Assembly: GCA_023426245.1 (NCBI GenBank)
Contig: JAFABB010000030.1
Coordinates: 186,001 to 250,000 of the forward strand
Direction of reading: 5' to 3'
From: Bacillota bacterium
Lineage (GTDB): Bacteria > Bacillota > UBA4882 > UBA8346
DNA: 64,000 bases
Shown here: piece after piece, positions 18,686 to 27,378 of the stretch
Position numbering within the stretch: position 1 is the stretch's first letter
How the letters are laid out: the number at the start of each line of letters is the position of its first letter
Made by a program: the position numbers and the translations under genes
Notes under the pieces: generated by a model
Database searches by the model: none
Told to the model about the DNA's origin: nothing
The model's input: only the letters and a program-made list of their open reading frames with translations

Positions 18686-20401
18686 TTAAAACTTATCCCC
18701 CATTTGATAGAAATAGTAAAGAGCCATAGCCGTCCCCACCAGGGTTCTCCCCTCAAAAGTATCCAAAGATACCCCCAGAATCTTTTCAATCGATTGTTTC
18801 CGGAAAATAACCGTTTTATAATGAAGAAACATCTCATCGGCTACTTTTCGCAAGTTATCGTAGGCGATGATTTTTTCCAAAGTCACAAAAAGGCTTGTTC
18901 CATTGGTTGCGTCGTATTCAATAATTTTACCCAGCGTCCGGTCAAGGAACCGTTTCGATTCCTCATCATCCGTTAACTTGGAAAGCAGAGGAAATGCGCC
19001 GATTTCCAAATAATGATGAATACTTTGAAGCGGATGCAGTTTCCCTCCAATCAACGCAGAAATCCTGGCTTCTTTATAACGCTTGGCAAAGTGCTCCAGC
19101 TGCGGCCAAAATTCAGCAATCCCAATCATAAATTGCCCATCCGGAAAGTCCCTGCCCATTTGAACCAACAAATCATTCGCCAGCTGTTTTTCGGTCATAA
19201 CATCACCGCTATAATCCGGGGGCATAGCAAGCAAAACTCCGATTCCGTCCCGGGAATCCCAGGCATAAGTCTGGGGTTTCCCGGAAAGCCAATCGATAAC
19301 CTTATCGATGTATATGTGTTGGCTCGTTTCCAGCTCCGGATTACCCTGTCCATCAGGATCGGTCCGATGGATCATGAAAAAAAACAACACCGAAAAGGAA
19401 CTTTTTAGCGGAATGCCAAGCAGTTGGCCTTGAGTCAAAACATCTTTCTCCGGCCTATTTGAACTTGCCGCAAGCATATTAAAAAAATCATTCCGTCTAT
19501 GCCGTATGTAGGAGCGTTGAAGTAAATTTGCCGTTTCCCTTTTGAATGTCAGATCCTGATAAACGATAATAGAGCCCCGGGATAAAGCATCGATATCCAA
19601 AGGATATGAAGTCAGGGAAACCGGGATGAGTTTTCCATGCTTATTCCGGCGCTGGGTTTCCAAATGGGAACATTGTCCGGACATCGTCTTAGCCCGCAAT
19701 TCAGCGGCTTCCTCGCCAAATTCCCGGGGCACGATCATATCGGACAAATAGCAATGTTTAACTTCGGAAGATTGATATTGAAATGTCCTCTCAAATGCCG
19801 GATTGACTTGAAGAATTCTATCGGATTCATCCACAATGGCCATAGCGTCCGGCGAGTTGGCGAAAACTTGTTGAAACAGGATTTTTTGTTGATTCAGTTC
19901 CTTCGTTCTCCCGGCGACTCTTTCATCCAGCTCTTGATTTAACTGTTGCAACCGGATATTAAACTGCTTGAGCTCGGAGTTTTGCGACTGAATCATTTTT
20001 TGTTGCCTGAAGCTTTCAACCGCTTCTTTGATGGTTAAAATTAAATCGTTCCGTTCCCAGGGTTTACTGATGTACCGGTAAAGAGCCGCATGATTAATGC
20101 TATTGATTACCGCTTCCAATCCTGCTTGCCCGGTTAATAAAACATTCCGGGTTTCAGGGGTTTTGGCGTGGGCCCAGATTAAAAACTGGTCGCCTTTACA
20201 ACCCGGCATCAGATAATCAGCTAATATCAGGGGGATGTCAATCTTTGATTGCAAATATTCTTCAATAATTTCCCGAGCTTCTTCAGCACTTTCAGCAAGC
20301 TCGATGGCGAAATCCAAGCCAAACTCGGCTCGAAGTTGACTTTCCAGACTATCCAGAATGCTTTTTTCATCATCTACGCACAATATTAACGGTCTTGTCA
20401 T
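18686..20401 (-). CDS. Response regulator: REC-PAS-CdaR-like-PucR HTH
   Basis: 571 residues from the ATG at 20401, preceded by AAAGGAGAAGG; an earlier in-frame ATG lacks a site. The receiver domain (1-125) has the acidic pair D10/D11, phosphoacceptor D62 in ADYLMPG, a conserved Thr (LLTGQ) and Lys (SKPW). A coiled coil (about 130-170) leads to a PAS domain (about 175-290), a region like the CdaR GGDEF-like domain (about 320-470), and a C-terminal PucR-type HTH (about 500-571: FVTLEKIIAYDN... VADEMFLHYKTVIFR). The family binds DNA through that HTH. It sits between the two paralogous kinases and is their obvious partner. REC joined to a PucR-type output is unusual. Confidence 0.85.
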   Translation of the reverse strand: MTRPLILCVDDEKSILDSLESQLRAEFGLDFAIELAESAEEAREIIEEYLQSKIDIPLILADYLMPGCKGDQFLIWAHAKTPETRNVLLTGQAGLEAVINSINHAALYRYISKPWERNDLILTIKEAVESFRQQKMIQSQNSELKQFNIRLQQLNQELDERVAGRTKELNQQKILFQQVFANSPDAMAIVDESDRILQVNPAFERTFQYQSSEVKHCYLSDMIVPREFGEEAAELRAKTMSGQCSHLETQRRNKHGKLIPVSLTSYPLDIDALSRGSIIVYQDLTFKRETANLLQRSYIRHRRNDFFNMLAASSNRPEKDVLTQGQLLGIPLKSSFSVLFFFMIHRTDPDGQGNPELETSQHIYIDKVIDWLSGKPQTYAWDSRDGIGVLLAMPPDYSGDVMTEKQLANDLLVQMGRDFPDGQFMIGIAEFWPQLEHFAKRYKEARISALIGGKLHPLQSIHHYLEIGAFPLLSKLTDDEESKRFLDRTLGKIIEYDATNGTSLFVTLEKIIAYDNLRKVADEMFLHYKTVIFRKQSIEKILGVSLDTFEGRTLVGTAMALYYFYQMGDKF

Positions 20402-20494
20402 GATAAACCTTCTCCTTTGCTGCAATATCCGTTATGAAACACGAAAGGTTCCGACAATTTTTCCAAATTACCTCCGGGATGCCCGGACGTCCAT

Positions 20495-22042
20495 TCAGAT
20501 CCCGGATGGATGACTGTAATTTTTCAAAGCATGGATGATATCGGCGGCCTGCTCTTCTTCCCGCAAAAGCTCGGCCAGTTTTTGACATTGAGACGCTATC
20601 TCCAGCACAAACTTTAACCGGACCCGTCCTTCTTCATCTTCAAGCATCGGGATAAAGCTGGTAAACCGGTCGGCAATGCCCAGAAAAGCAAATGAACGGG
20701 CAATATCATAAGCTGGAGCCAAATTTCTTTCCTCCAAAACCGGAAGCAGCTTTCGAAAAGCTTCGTCCCCATCCATCGAGGACTGGAGAGTCGAAAATGG
20801 CTTTTTTTCAAGAATCTCCAACCATAAGTCCTTTCCCCAGTCTTCGAGCCCGGACATAACGTTGTCCATTTGGAACATCAAGGACTCCAAAGTACGATCA
20901 ACGTTTTCCGCCGTTGCTTTAATCGCTGCGAGCGGAGTACTCATTTCATGGACCACATTGGATACCAGTTGCCCATGAACAGTGAGTCTTTCGGCTTGAA
21001 TCAAATAGGACTGAGCCTCCCGCTCCAAAGTTATATCATCCAGTATCACGAGCTTTCCGGCAAGAGTCCCGGAATTGGACAATATCCAGGAAAGTTGTGA
21101 ATCAATCCATTGAATATGATCTTTCCCCGCGATAGCAAACTCGCAATGCTCCTTATTGCTGATAATTTGATTCCTGAAATCGTTGTTATCAATGATACTT
21201 GCTATATCCCGTCCAATTGCAGCATGGGTTAACTCTCCGAACATATTTTGAGCTGCCGGATTATAGTCAATCATTCGATTTTGTAAATCCAATATCAAAA
21301 CGCCGTCTCTCATCGTTTCAAAAACAATGCCACGGGCAATGGGAGATAATTTGAATAGCTGGTGCCGGAAGACTCCCCAGGCTAGAACCAAACCGGTTAC
21401 TGTAAATGCAAAAGGGCTGGGATCCAGTTGATTTGGGGTAAAACCGAACAGATAGATAATGCTTCCCAACCAAGTCAATAGCGAGCCGCAGATCACAGTG
21501 TAAATCTGGCGCCGGTATAACTTGGCCGTTTTTGTCAACGCAAGCAGCAATAGTATATTTCCACCGAACACCGCTGAATAAAGGTAAGTTAAATAGACCA
21601 ATTCCAAAGGGCCCGCGGTATAAGTGATAATTGGAATCGGCACCCCTGGCCAAATGGTAACTTGGGTATAATACAAGTGATGAAAATCATTAGTAAAATT
21701 GGCAACCAAAACCAAGAGGGACAATGCCCCCAGAAAAAAGAAAATCCTTGATTTCAACGGTCTGGAAATTCCAACAAAGTTACTGACCAGCATCACCCAA
21801 AAAAGAGGAATCATTGCAATGCCCAGGTATTCAACTTTATTCCAAAACAACACTTGTTTTAAAAAGTTGCTCGATAATTCAAATGCATACCCAAACGAAT
21901 AAATCGTAAATGCAATCATCAGGGCAGCAAATTCCCCGGCTCCCGTCTGGCGGCGATGGCGGTAGGCAAAGCATGCCAGCGCGCTTGTAATAATACTGGC
22001 AAAGAGTAAAAAAACCGTTATTGCCGTGTGTTGCCCAATCAA
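20495..22042 (-). CDS. 7TM-PAS sensor kinase with His but lacking the ATPase domain
   Basis: 515 residues. The start is TTG at 22042 with a strong GGGAGG site 7 bases upstream; the first membrane helix begins at residue 7. It parallels the 676-residue kinase throughout: seven-helix region (1-225), PAS (about 238-340) and H-box LVSNVVHEMSTPL with His365. It stops at ADIIHALKNYSHPSGI, exactly where the paralogue continues into its HATPase domain. The 93 bases before the next gene hold no remnant of an ATPase domain in any frame, so this is a clean absence rather than a simple frameshift. It can accept phosphate but needs another protein's ATPase. First gene of the operon. Confidence 0.85.
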   Translation of the reverse strand: MIGQHTAITVFLLFASIITSALACFAYRHRRQTGAGEFAALMIAFTIYSFGYAFELSSNFLKQVLFWNKVEYLGIAMIPLFWVMLVSNFVGISRPLKSRIFFFLGALSLLVLVANFTNDFHHLYYTQVTIWPGVPIPIITYTAGPLELVYLTYLYSAVFGGNILLLLALTKTAKLYRRQIYTVICGSLLTWLGSIIYLFGFTPNQLDPSPFAFTVTGLVLAWGVFRHQLFKLSPIARGIVFETMRDGVLILDLQNRMIDYNPAAQNMFGELTHAAIGRDIASIIDNNDFRNQIISNKEHCEFAIAGKDHIQWIDSQLSWILSNSGTLAGKLVILDDITLEREAQSYLIQAERLTVHGQLVSNVVHEMSTPLAAIKATAENVDRTLESLMFQMDNVMSGLEDWGKDLWLEILEKKPFSTLQSSMDGDEAFRKLLPVLEERNLAPAYDIARSFAFLGIADRFTSFIPMLEDEEGRVRLKFVLEIASQCQKLAELLREEEQAADIIHALKNYSHPSGI

Positions 22043-22433
22043 CGGGATTCCTCCCTGAAAACGAAGTGATTGTTTATTGTTTTAGGATTGTTTCATGAGA
22101 GCAATTTTTGATGAAAGCTCCTGCTTTACGAATAATTCGCTTTGAAAAGGGCAGTTCCTTTCCTTCTATGAATAACTTCTCAATTCTATAGCCAATACTT
22201 ATCCAGGCCATTCCATCCACGCTTTACAGTTTCCGGGAACCAACAAGGCCAAGGATCGTTAAAATAATAAGGACGATTTGTCGATGTTAACTTTATGTCC
22301 GCTTATTCTCCGATTCAGTCAAAAATGTTACTTAATATTTACATTATTTCAACAAGACTGTCGCACTCTTTCTGAAAAATCATGTATAATATAAGACAGT
22401 AAAACTTTTTTTCATTACTCCCTCCCTTTTTTA

Positions 22434-22458
22434 CGGGGCCGATGTTCAGTCGGCCCCG
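22434..22458 (+). terminator. Strong hairpin, possible terminator
   Basis: CGGGGCCGA and TCGGCCCCG form a perfect 9-bp stem with a 7-base loop, followed on the plus strand by CTTTGTT. The U-tract is short, so termination is uncertain. Confidence 0.4.
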
Positions 22459-22554
22459 CTTTGTTATGCTTCCACCGGGTCATGATTCAATGGCCCCATT
22501 TTGATATGGACATTTCAATGCCATGGCTTTGGCCAAATTGAGCGATATCAAAAC

Positions 22555-22591
22555 GCAAAAAAGGATACCCCATTGGAAGTATCCTTTTTGC
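22555..22591 (-). terminator. Terminator after the zinc-ribbon gene
   Basis: AAAAGGATAC (22559-22568) pairs with GTATCCTTTT (22579-22588). It lies just past the stop of the zinc-ribbon gene and has A/T tails on both sides. Confidence 0.7.
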
Positions 22592-22598
22592 GATATTA

Positions 22599-22739
22599 TC
22601 AACTCTCGTCTTCAAATTCTTCATCTTGTTCGGAGCTTTCCCGAAATTCCCCTAAGCAACTCGGACATAGTTTCAATTCCGCATCGGCCCCGGCCGCGCC
22701 ACAGATTTCGCAAAAAGTATTCCCCTCTAATTCTTCCAT
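22599..22739 (-). CDS. Zinc-ribbon mini-protein, 46 residues
   Basis: ATG at 22739 follows a good GGAGGG site. The protein has two Cys pairs, FCEIC (C10, C13) and LCPSC (C25, C28), spaced as in a four-Cys zinc ribbon, and then an acidic tail (EFRESSEQDEEFEDES). It is followed by its own terminator. Small Firmicute zinc ribbons of this kind have no single known function. Confidence 0.7.
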   Translation of the reverse strand: MEELEGNTFCEICGAAGADAELKLCPSCLGEFRESSEQDEEFEDES

Positions 22740-22899
22740 GATATCCCTCCATTACGGTTTTGGTTGTGGATTTATTATTATCCGGAACCACGCTTTTTTA
22801 TTTATTGTTAGGGATATGCAAACTCTTCCTTCGGGAACTTTCCGGATTATAAAGGAATGCCGCAAAATTGAGACCGGGTGCCTAACCGTCATCTGCCCT

Positions 22900-23535
22900 T
22901 CATTTGAACCATTTGGTTTCGGGCAATTTCGAAATTCCCTTATGGGCTACTTGAAACCGTTGAACATATCTTCTGGAAGATTCTATACCGGCCCAAGCGC
23001 CGCCGCCATTGTATTCTCCAATTGCCATTCCCACATTATGCCGGTTTTGCCTCAATAATTCCGCAAAGTGGGCCATAGCAACCCGGTAATTGCAACGCCA
23101 TTGATAAAAGTCGTCCGGATGATATCCAAATCTTCGATAATAAATGTTCCATGTATTATGCATGAGTTGAGCCGGTCCCTGTTCACCACGACTACCTACT
23201 TTATGTAAGTTGAATCCATTTTCAATTTGACAAATCGTCAAGCAATCATACGGGTTTATTTTAAATTCTCTGGCATATTCCACTGTTAAATAGGCAAAGT
23301 CATTCATTTCTCCGGTTATGAGTTTCTGGTTGGTTGAATTCAGATAGCCGACCACATATCCATAAATGGCATCCGTCTTGATGAAATCGATGTTTTTATA
23401 ATTTTTCCGCTCGACCCAAGCGTTGACTTCTTTTAATTCACTGAATGTTTGTTTGATGTTCCAATAATTGAAGGCATTGAAGGTGGAAAATAATAGCACA
23501 ACAACGATAAAAATCCATAGACCTTTATTCTGCAA
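22900..23535 (-). CDS. Membrane-anchored lytic transglycosylase (SLT domain)
   Basis: 211 residues. The start is TTG at 23535 with GAGGGA upstream; the in-reach ATG is out of frame. One N-terminal membrane helix (residues 7-23) anchors it. The SLT core runs from about residue 90: ICQIENGFN carries the likely catalytic Glu, followed by GSRGEQGPAQLM and AIGEYNGG, the usual G-x-x-G-x-x-Q and AxxYNxG motifs. Such enzymes cut peptidoglycan to anhydro-muropeptides at the cell envelope. Single gene. Confidence 0.8.
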   Translation of the reverse strand: MQNKGLWIFIVVVLLFSTFNAFNYWNIKQTFSELKEVNAWVERKNYKNIDFIKTDAIYGYVVGYLNSTNQKLITGEMNDFAYLTVEYAREFKINPYDCLTICQIENGFNLHKVGSRGEQGPAQLMHNTWNIYYRRFGYHPDDFYQWRCNYRVAMAHFAELLRQNRHNVGMAIGEYNGGGAWAGIESSRRYVQRFQVAHKGISKLPETKWFK

Positions 23536-23951
23536 GCATTTCCCTCACTTTTTTTAAAATCTTTTCTAAAGGCAAACTACACTCCTTTTTATTTTCGGCC
23601 AATCCCGTCCATCTCATCATAGGACTTAGGTCGGGATGTTATTTTTTTTCATGGGACGGTCTGCGCCCTCACCCCTCTGTCCATTTCGCCTAAAACATCG
23701 TCTGAACCAGGATTTAACGGATTAAACCGATGAAACGGATTTTAAAATCAGTGTTGGTAGATACTTTTGATTAAAAAATGTCAGAATGAATTTTTTGACG
23801 CCGAGGTCTTACGAATTTGGGGCGATGGGAGGCTTTTAATACCTCCCACTTTGCTTGATATCGGATTTTTTTGGTTTAAGGGACGATACTCGGGATCTCG
23901 AGGAACGATCCGTTTGAAGGGGGAGATATGGCCGTAAAATAATTCTTCTAG
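23536..23951. other. Intergenic, no gene seen
   Basis: No supported gene. A GGGAGG/CCTCCC hairpin lies near 23825-23850. Confidence 0.45.
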
Positions 23952-24188
23952 AATGGATTTCATGAGACATGCCTTCTTTCGACAGAAACATTACAAAAAA
24001 TCGCCAATGTATTCGGAGTTTCATTCGATTATCTTCTAGCTGATAAGCCAAGAAATACAAATATGATCCCTATAAAGGATAAATCCTTATTACCGTACAT
24101 CGAAAAATTGGATCAGCTAGATGAAGATGAGAAAAATTTGGTTAAGTCAACCATTGAGACACTTGCTAATAAAAAGAAGAAACGTTAA
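23952..24188 (+). pseudogene. C-terminal remnant of an XRE-family regulator
   Basis: The frame after a stop at 23949-23951 reads STETLQKIANVFGVSFDYLL and then a charged helix ending ETLANKKKKR. This is the end of a Cro/CI-type HTH followed by a short tail. The N-terminal half of the HTH and any start codon are missing, so it is a broken gene, probably left by a mobile element. Confidence 0.6.
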
Positions 24189-24288
24189 AACTCCGTCCTA
24201 TCCCATTCCACAACCCATGCCTTTCATTTTTATCGCCTCCTGCCCCTCCATAATTTTTTGCCTTTTTGATATTTTTTTCTTTTAAAAA

Positions 24289-24349
24289 ATGCCAACATAT
24301 CCCAACATAATCAACATGGCGATTTCACGATGGGGTCATATGTTGGCAT
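24289..24349. repeat. Perfect 12-bp inverted repeat
   Basis: ATGCCAACATAT (24289-24300) and ATATGTTGGCAT (24338-24349), 37 bases apart. No U-tail. Could be a protein-binding or recombination site near the broken XRE gene. Confidence 0.5.
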
Positions 24350-25054
24350 AAGAGGTGCATAAAGATAAAAGAAATATTCAGACCCCCAAATACCCGAAAA
24401 TCGAAAGAACAGCTCCCTCCGGGCCTTCCAAAAACCATTTTGGCAGTTCCAGCGATTTCTGATCTCCTCCCGCCAATTGTCTCCACGATTTTTTTGCCTT
24501 GCTGATTTCCTCCCGTCAATCCTCTCCGTCGCTCAGGAAATCGCAGTCAAAATAATAATGACCCCCAAAAAGGTTTGTTTGGGTTTTCCGGTGTCTTTGC
24601 CGTTATGCTCCGTAGTCTGTGCTACAAGCCTATCGGCCCTCAATTCCAGCCGGTTCCCTTTAAGGCCCTTTAAGGGATAGGGTAAGTAGGCCCAATATCT
24701 TTAGGTTTGAAGAAAGCAATCTGCCGGGTTTAATGCCTGGCGAACGCCCCGCCGCTCTTTAATCCTGTAAATTCTGTCTTCGTTATCCTTTATTTAGGCC
24801 AACCTTTTCCCATCAATAAACCTAAGCGCAAAACTATATTCCGTTTCAAGCGTCTTTCTCCAGAAAGAGGGCCGCTCTCATCGCCCAGCCCTGCGCTCTC
24901 ACCGCCTAGTACCCCGCATTCATTGCCTAGTACCCGACAATCACCGCCTCAATCTTTTTTCTCACCGCCGGGCACCCGGCTGTGGACAAAATGGCTCACT
25001 TTATAGAAATCCACGAGCAACCCTTCATTGTTCTCCCCCGGTATCCATTGACAT
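24350..25054. other. Gene-poor stretch
   Basis: No supported gene. It holds a 10-bp tandem duplication (CCCTTTAAGG twice, near 24656) and the 21-bp repeat array. Confidence 0.5.
24879..24983. repeat. Five imperfect 21-bp tandem repeats
   Basis: Units begin at 24879, 24900, 24921, 24942 and 24963, each starting CAYYGCC; units 2 and 3 share the CCTAGTACCC core. No convincing reading frame covers them, so this looks like a non-coding minisatellite. Confidence 0.6.
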
Positions 25055-25086
25055 AAAAAAAATCCCGGTATCATCCAGGATTTTAG
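25055..25086 (-). terminator. Terminator of the sugar operon
   Basis: On the minus strand AAAATCC and GGATTTT pair across an 12-base loop and run into eight T. It lies about 45 bases beyond the dehydrogenase stop. Confidence 0.7.
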
Positions 25087-25131
25087 TCCTTGCTCAAAGC
25101 GCATTTTTATGGTAAACTGCGACCCCATAGC

Positions 25132-26388
25132 TTATTTCCAGTTTTCCAACAAATATCTTTCCGCCTCCACACACCACAAACCGTGATTGGCTCCGGTAAT
25201 TTCAGCCAGCCTGGCAAAACGGGGGTCCGTCTTTCCTTTGGCCTCAAAATCCTCAATCGCCGTGAGTTCCATGTTGATATTGGTATAGATCAGTTTTTTA
25301 CCGGCCGGCACCTCGGGCAGTCTCAGGGTGGCCTCGGCCGCACTGTCCAACCCGCCGATATGGGTCACCATCACCGCCGGATGAATCCGGTTTTGTTCCG
25401 TAAGGCGCAAGGATTCGATCATATCATCGGTATTGCCCCCGGTGGAGCCGACAATATGGGAAGAATTGTAGTGCACATTATAAAAATTGCACAATGCCGA
25501 AAACTTGACATCGGTGGGTCCGGCAAAGAAATTGAGACAGCCGTCCCTTCCCAAAATCTGGTCGCCCTGCTCAACAGCTGCTGCCACCGGCGCAAAAACA
25601 AACACATCATCAAAACCAGTTCCCCCGGTTAACCCCCGCAAATAGGCGGGCACATCCAACAAATCCCTAGTATTGACGAAAGTTAGTTCGACACCTTCCG
25701 CTTTTATCTTCTCCGGCGGAAAAATCGCCTCGGCCCTCGCCAGCCGCTTGGCATCAATATCCGTAACCACTATCATTGCCGGCCGGCGCTGGGAATGCAA
25801 CGCGTAATCGATGGCGCCCAGCCCCATGGGGCCAGCTCCGGCGAGGATCGCCAGTTTTCCGCCTTCCACGATTCCCATCCGGTGTTCATAACAGCCCATG
25901 GTCGTATGATAACTGGCATGAAAAGCCCCGATAATGCAAGACATCGGTTCGGCGAGCGAAGCGTCAAAATAACTTTCACCCTCATATTTCAACAAACAAC
26001 CCAGCTCCATGACCTCTTGCGGCATAATAATATAGGTGGCTGCGCCGCCACAATACCGGTAAGAATATCCCGGCGAGTCCATACTTCCCTTATAGTTTAA
26101 GGCAGGTTGCATTGAAAATTTTTGTCCGGCTTCAAATTGATGCTGCCATTTGGCCCCAACCTGAATTATATTCCCGGCCATTTCGTGACCGATAATAACC
26201 GGATGGGTGGCGATATCCTTGGGAACCCTTTTATGATCACTTCCCAGTACGGCTGCCTTGTAGCTCGACATGCAGATACTGTCGGAAATGACCTGAACCA
26301 ATATTTCATCTTCCTTTATCGCCGGTAATTCAAATTCCTCCAATCGTAAATCCTTTTTGCCGTATAATCTTACCGCTCTGGTCTTCAT
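25132..26388 (-). CDS. SorE-like zinc-dependent sugar-phosphate dehydrogenase
   Basis: 418 residues from the ATG at 26388, which overlaps the fruK stop as ATGA; AAAGGA precedes it. An upstream in-frame start would run 42 bases into fruK. It is a medium-chain zinc dehydrogenase: GroES-like N-terminus with the SICMSSYKAA Cys and GHEMAG, then a Rossmann fold with LAGAGPMGLGA. Length and layout resemble L-sorbose-1-phosphate reductase, which works on the carbon next to the phosphate. In this operon the likely substrate is mannitol 1-phosphate, oxidised at C2 to fructose 1-phosphate, the substrate of the neighbouring fruK product. Substrate is inference. Confidence 0.8.
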   Translation of the reverse strand: MKTRAVRLYGKKDLRLEEFELPAIKEDEILVQVISDSICMSSYKAAVLGSDHKRVPKDIATHPVIIGHEMAGNIIQVGAKWQHQFEAGQKFSMQPALNYKGSMDSPGYSYRYCGGAATYIIMPQEVMELGCLLKYEGESYFDASLAEPMSCIIGAFHASYHTTMGCYEHRMGIVEGGKLAILAGAGPMGLGAIDYALHSQRRPAMIVVTDIDAKRLARAEAIFPPEKIKAEGVELTFVNTRDLLDVPAYLRGLTGGTGFDDVFVFAPVAAAVEQGDQILGRDGCLNFFAGPTDVKFSALCNFYNVHYNSSHIVGSTGGNTDDMIESLRLTEQNRIHPAVMVTHIGGLDSAAEATLRLPEVPAGKKLIYTNINMELTAIEDFEAKGKTDPRFARLAEITGANHGLWCVEAERYLLENWK

Positions 26389-27350
26389 TGTTTCTGCCAT
26401 CCTTTGCTTAAAGTTGTATGAATACATTCCATGGTTACCTGTTTCTCCAATTCTACAATGGTCTGATATTCGGCGGCCTGCGAACCCGATGTCATTACAT
26501 TGGCCGTACCGGCAGCCACTGCCAGCCGAATCGCCTTTTCAAAATCATCGCCTCTTTCGAGGGAGTATGCAAGGGCGGCCACCATCGAATCTCCGGCTCC
26601 CACCGTACTTTTAACTTCTACATCCATCCCGTGGGCCATCATCGAGCAATCCTTATTGATAAAAATGGCTCCCTTCTCTCCCAAGGAAACCACGATTTGT
26701 TCAATACCGTATTGCTCGATTAAACCGCGGGCCAATTTTTCTCCTTGACGAATATCCTGAATTTCCGTTCCAAAAAAGCTTTCCAACTCATGGATATTCG
26801 GTTTAACCAGAAAAGGACCCGCTGCGATACCGCGTTTGAGCAATTCACCGTCGGCATCCAAAATCGTGAGAGCTCCTTTCTGTTTGGCAGCAGCAATCCA
26901 TTCACCATAAATACCCTTATCGACATTGGCCGGAACACTGCCTGAAAAGACCACTACCGAATCTCTTCCCAGATCATCGAGGACCTTTTGTTTCAAAATC
27001 ATCATATCTTCGCTGGAAACCTCAGGACCCGGTTCATTAATATCGGTATTGGCTTTTTTATTGGGATCGATCACTTTTAGATTGGTACGGGTCTCTCTTT
27101 TGATGAAATGGAAATCATTTTCGATCCCGATATGGTCTAGGTAATCTTTAATGAAATTTCCGGCATTGCCGCCTAAAATCCCCACGGCTTTGCTATTTCC
27201 ACCCAGGCTTCGAATTACTTTGGAAACATTAATTCCTTTTCCACCGGCGTCATATCGCAGCGAGGACACCCGGTTGACGTTTCCGACCTGAAAATCGGCG
27301 ATTTCTACCGTTTTGTCCACGGCCGGATTGAATGTAATGGTAATAATCAT
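26385..27350 (-). CDS. fruK: 1-phosphofructokinase (PfkB family)
   Basis: 321 residues, ATG at 27350 with AAGGGGC upstream. PfkB ribokinase fold: N-terminal NPAVDKTV, the GGKGINVSKVIRSLG signature near residue 37, and near residue 250 the catalytic VGAGDSMVA motif (DTAGAGD type, Asp base). Together these match FruK/LacC, which phosphorylate fructose 1-phosphate or tagatose 6-phosphate at the other end. No aldolase or tagatose genes are present, so fructose 1-phosphate to fructose 1,6-bisphosphate fits best. Translationally coupled to the dehydrogenase by an ATGA overlap. Confidence 0.85.
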   Translation of the reverse strand: MIITITFNPAVDKTVEIADFQVGNVNRVSSLRYDAGGKGINVSKVIRSLGGNSKAVGILGGNAGNFIKDYLDHIGIENDFHFIKRETRTNLKVIDPNKKANTDINEPGPEVSSEDMMILKQKVLDDLGRDSVVVFSGSVPANVDKGIYGEWIAAAKQKGALTILDADGELLKRGIAAGPFLVKPNIHELESFFGTEIQDIRQGEKLARGLIEQYGIEQIVVSLGEKGAIFINKDCSMMAHGMDVEVKSTVGAGDSMVAALAYSLERGDDFEKAIRLAVAAGTANVMTSGSQAAEYQTIVELEKQVTMECIHTTLSKGWQKQ

Positions 27351-27378
27351 TTTTTGCCCCTTAGAACGTTAGTGATAG

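Larger units (their letters stand above)
22043..22598. other. Intergenic with two hairpins, possible small RNA
   Basis: No protein gene seen. A plus-strand TATAAT is at 22385-22390 and a strong hairpin at 22434-22458. These could bracket an RNA of about 65 bases, but the -35 region is poor. Confidence 0.35.

Noticed and set aside
20370..20494. Frameshifted remnant of an ATPase domain after the short kinase
   Set aside because: All three frames were read; none shows N, G1 or G2 box residues and the gap is too short.
23781..23963. 60-codon minus-strand frame opposite the XRE remnant
   Set aside because: No ribosome site or recognisable pattern; overlaps the better supported remnant.
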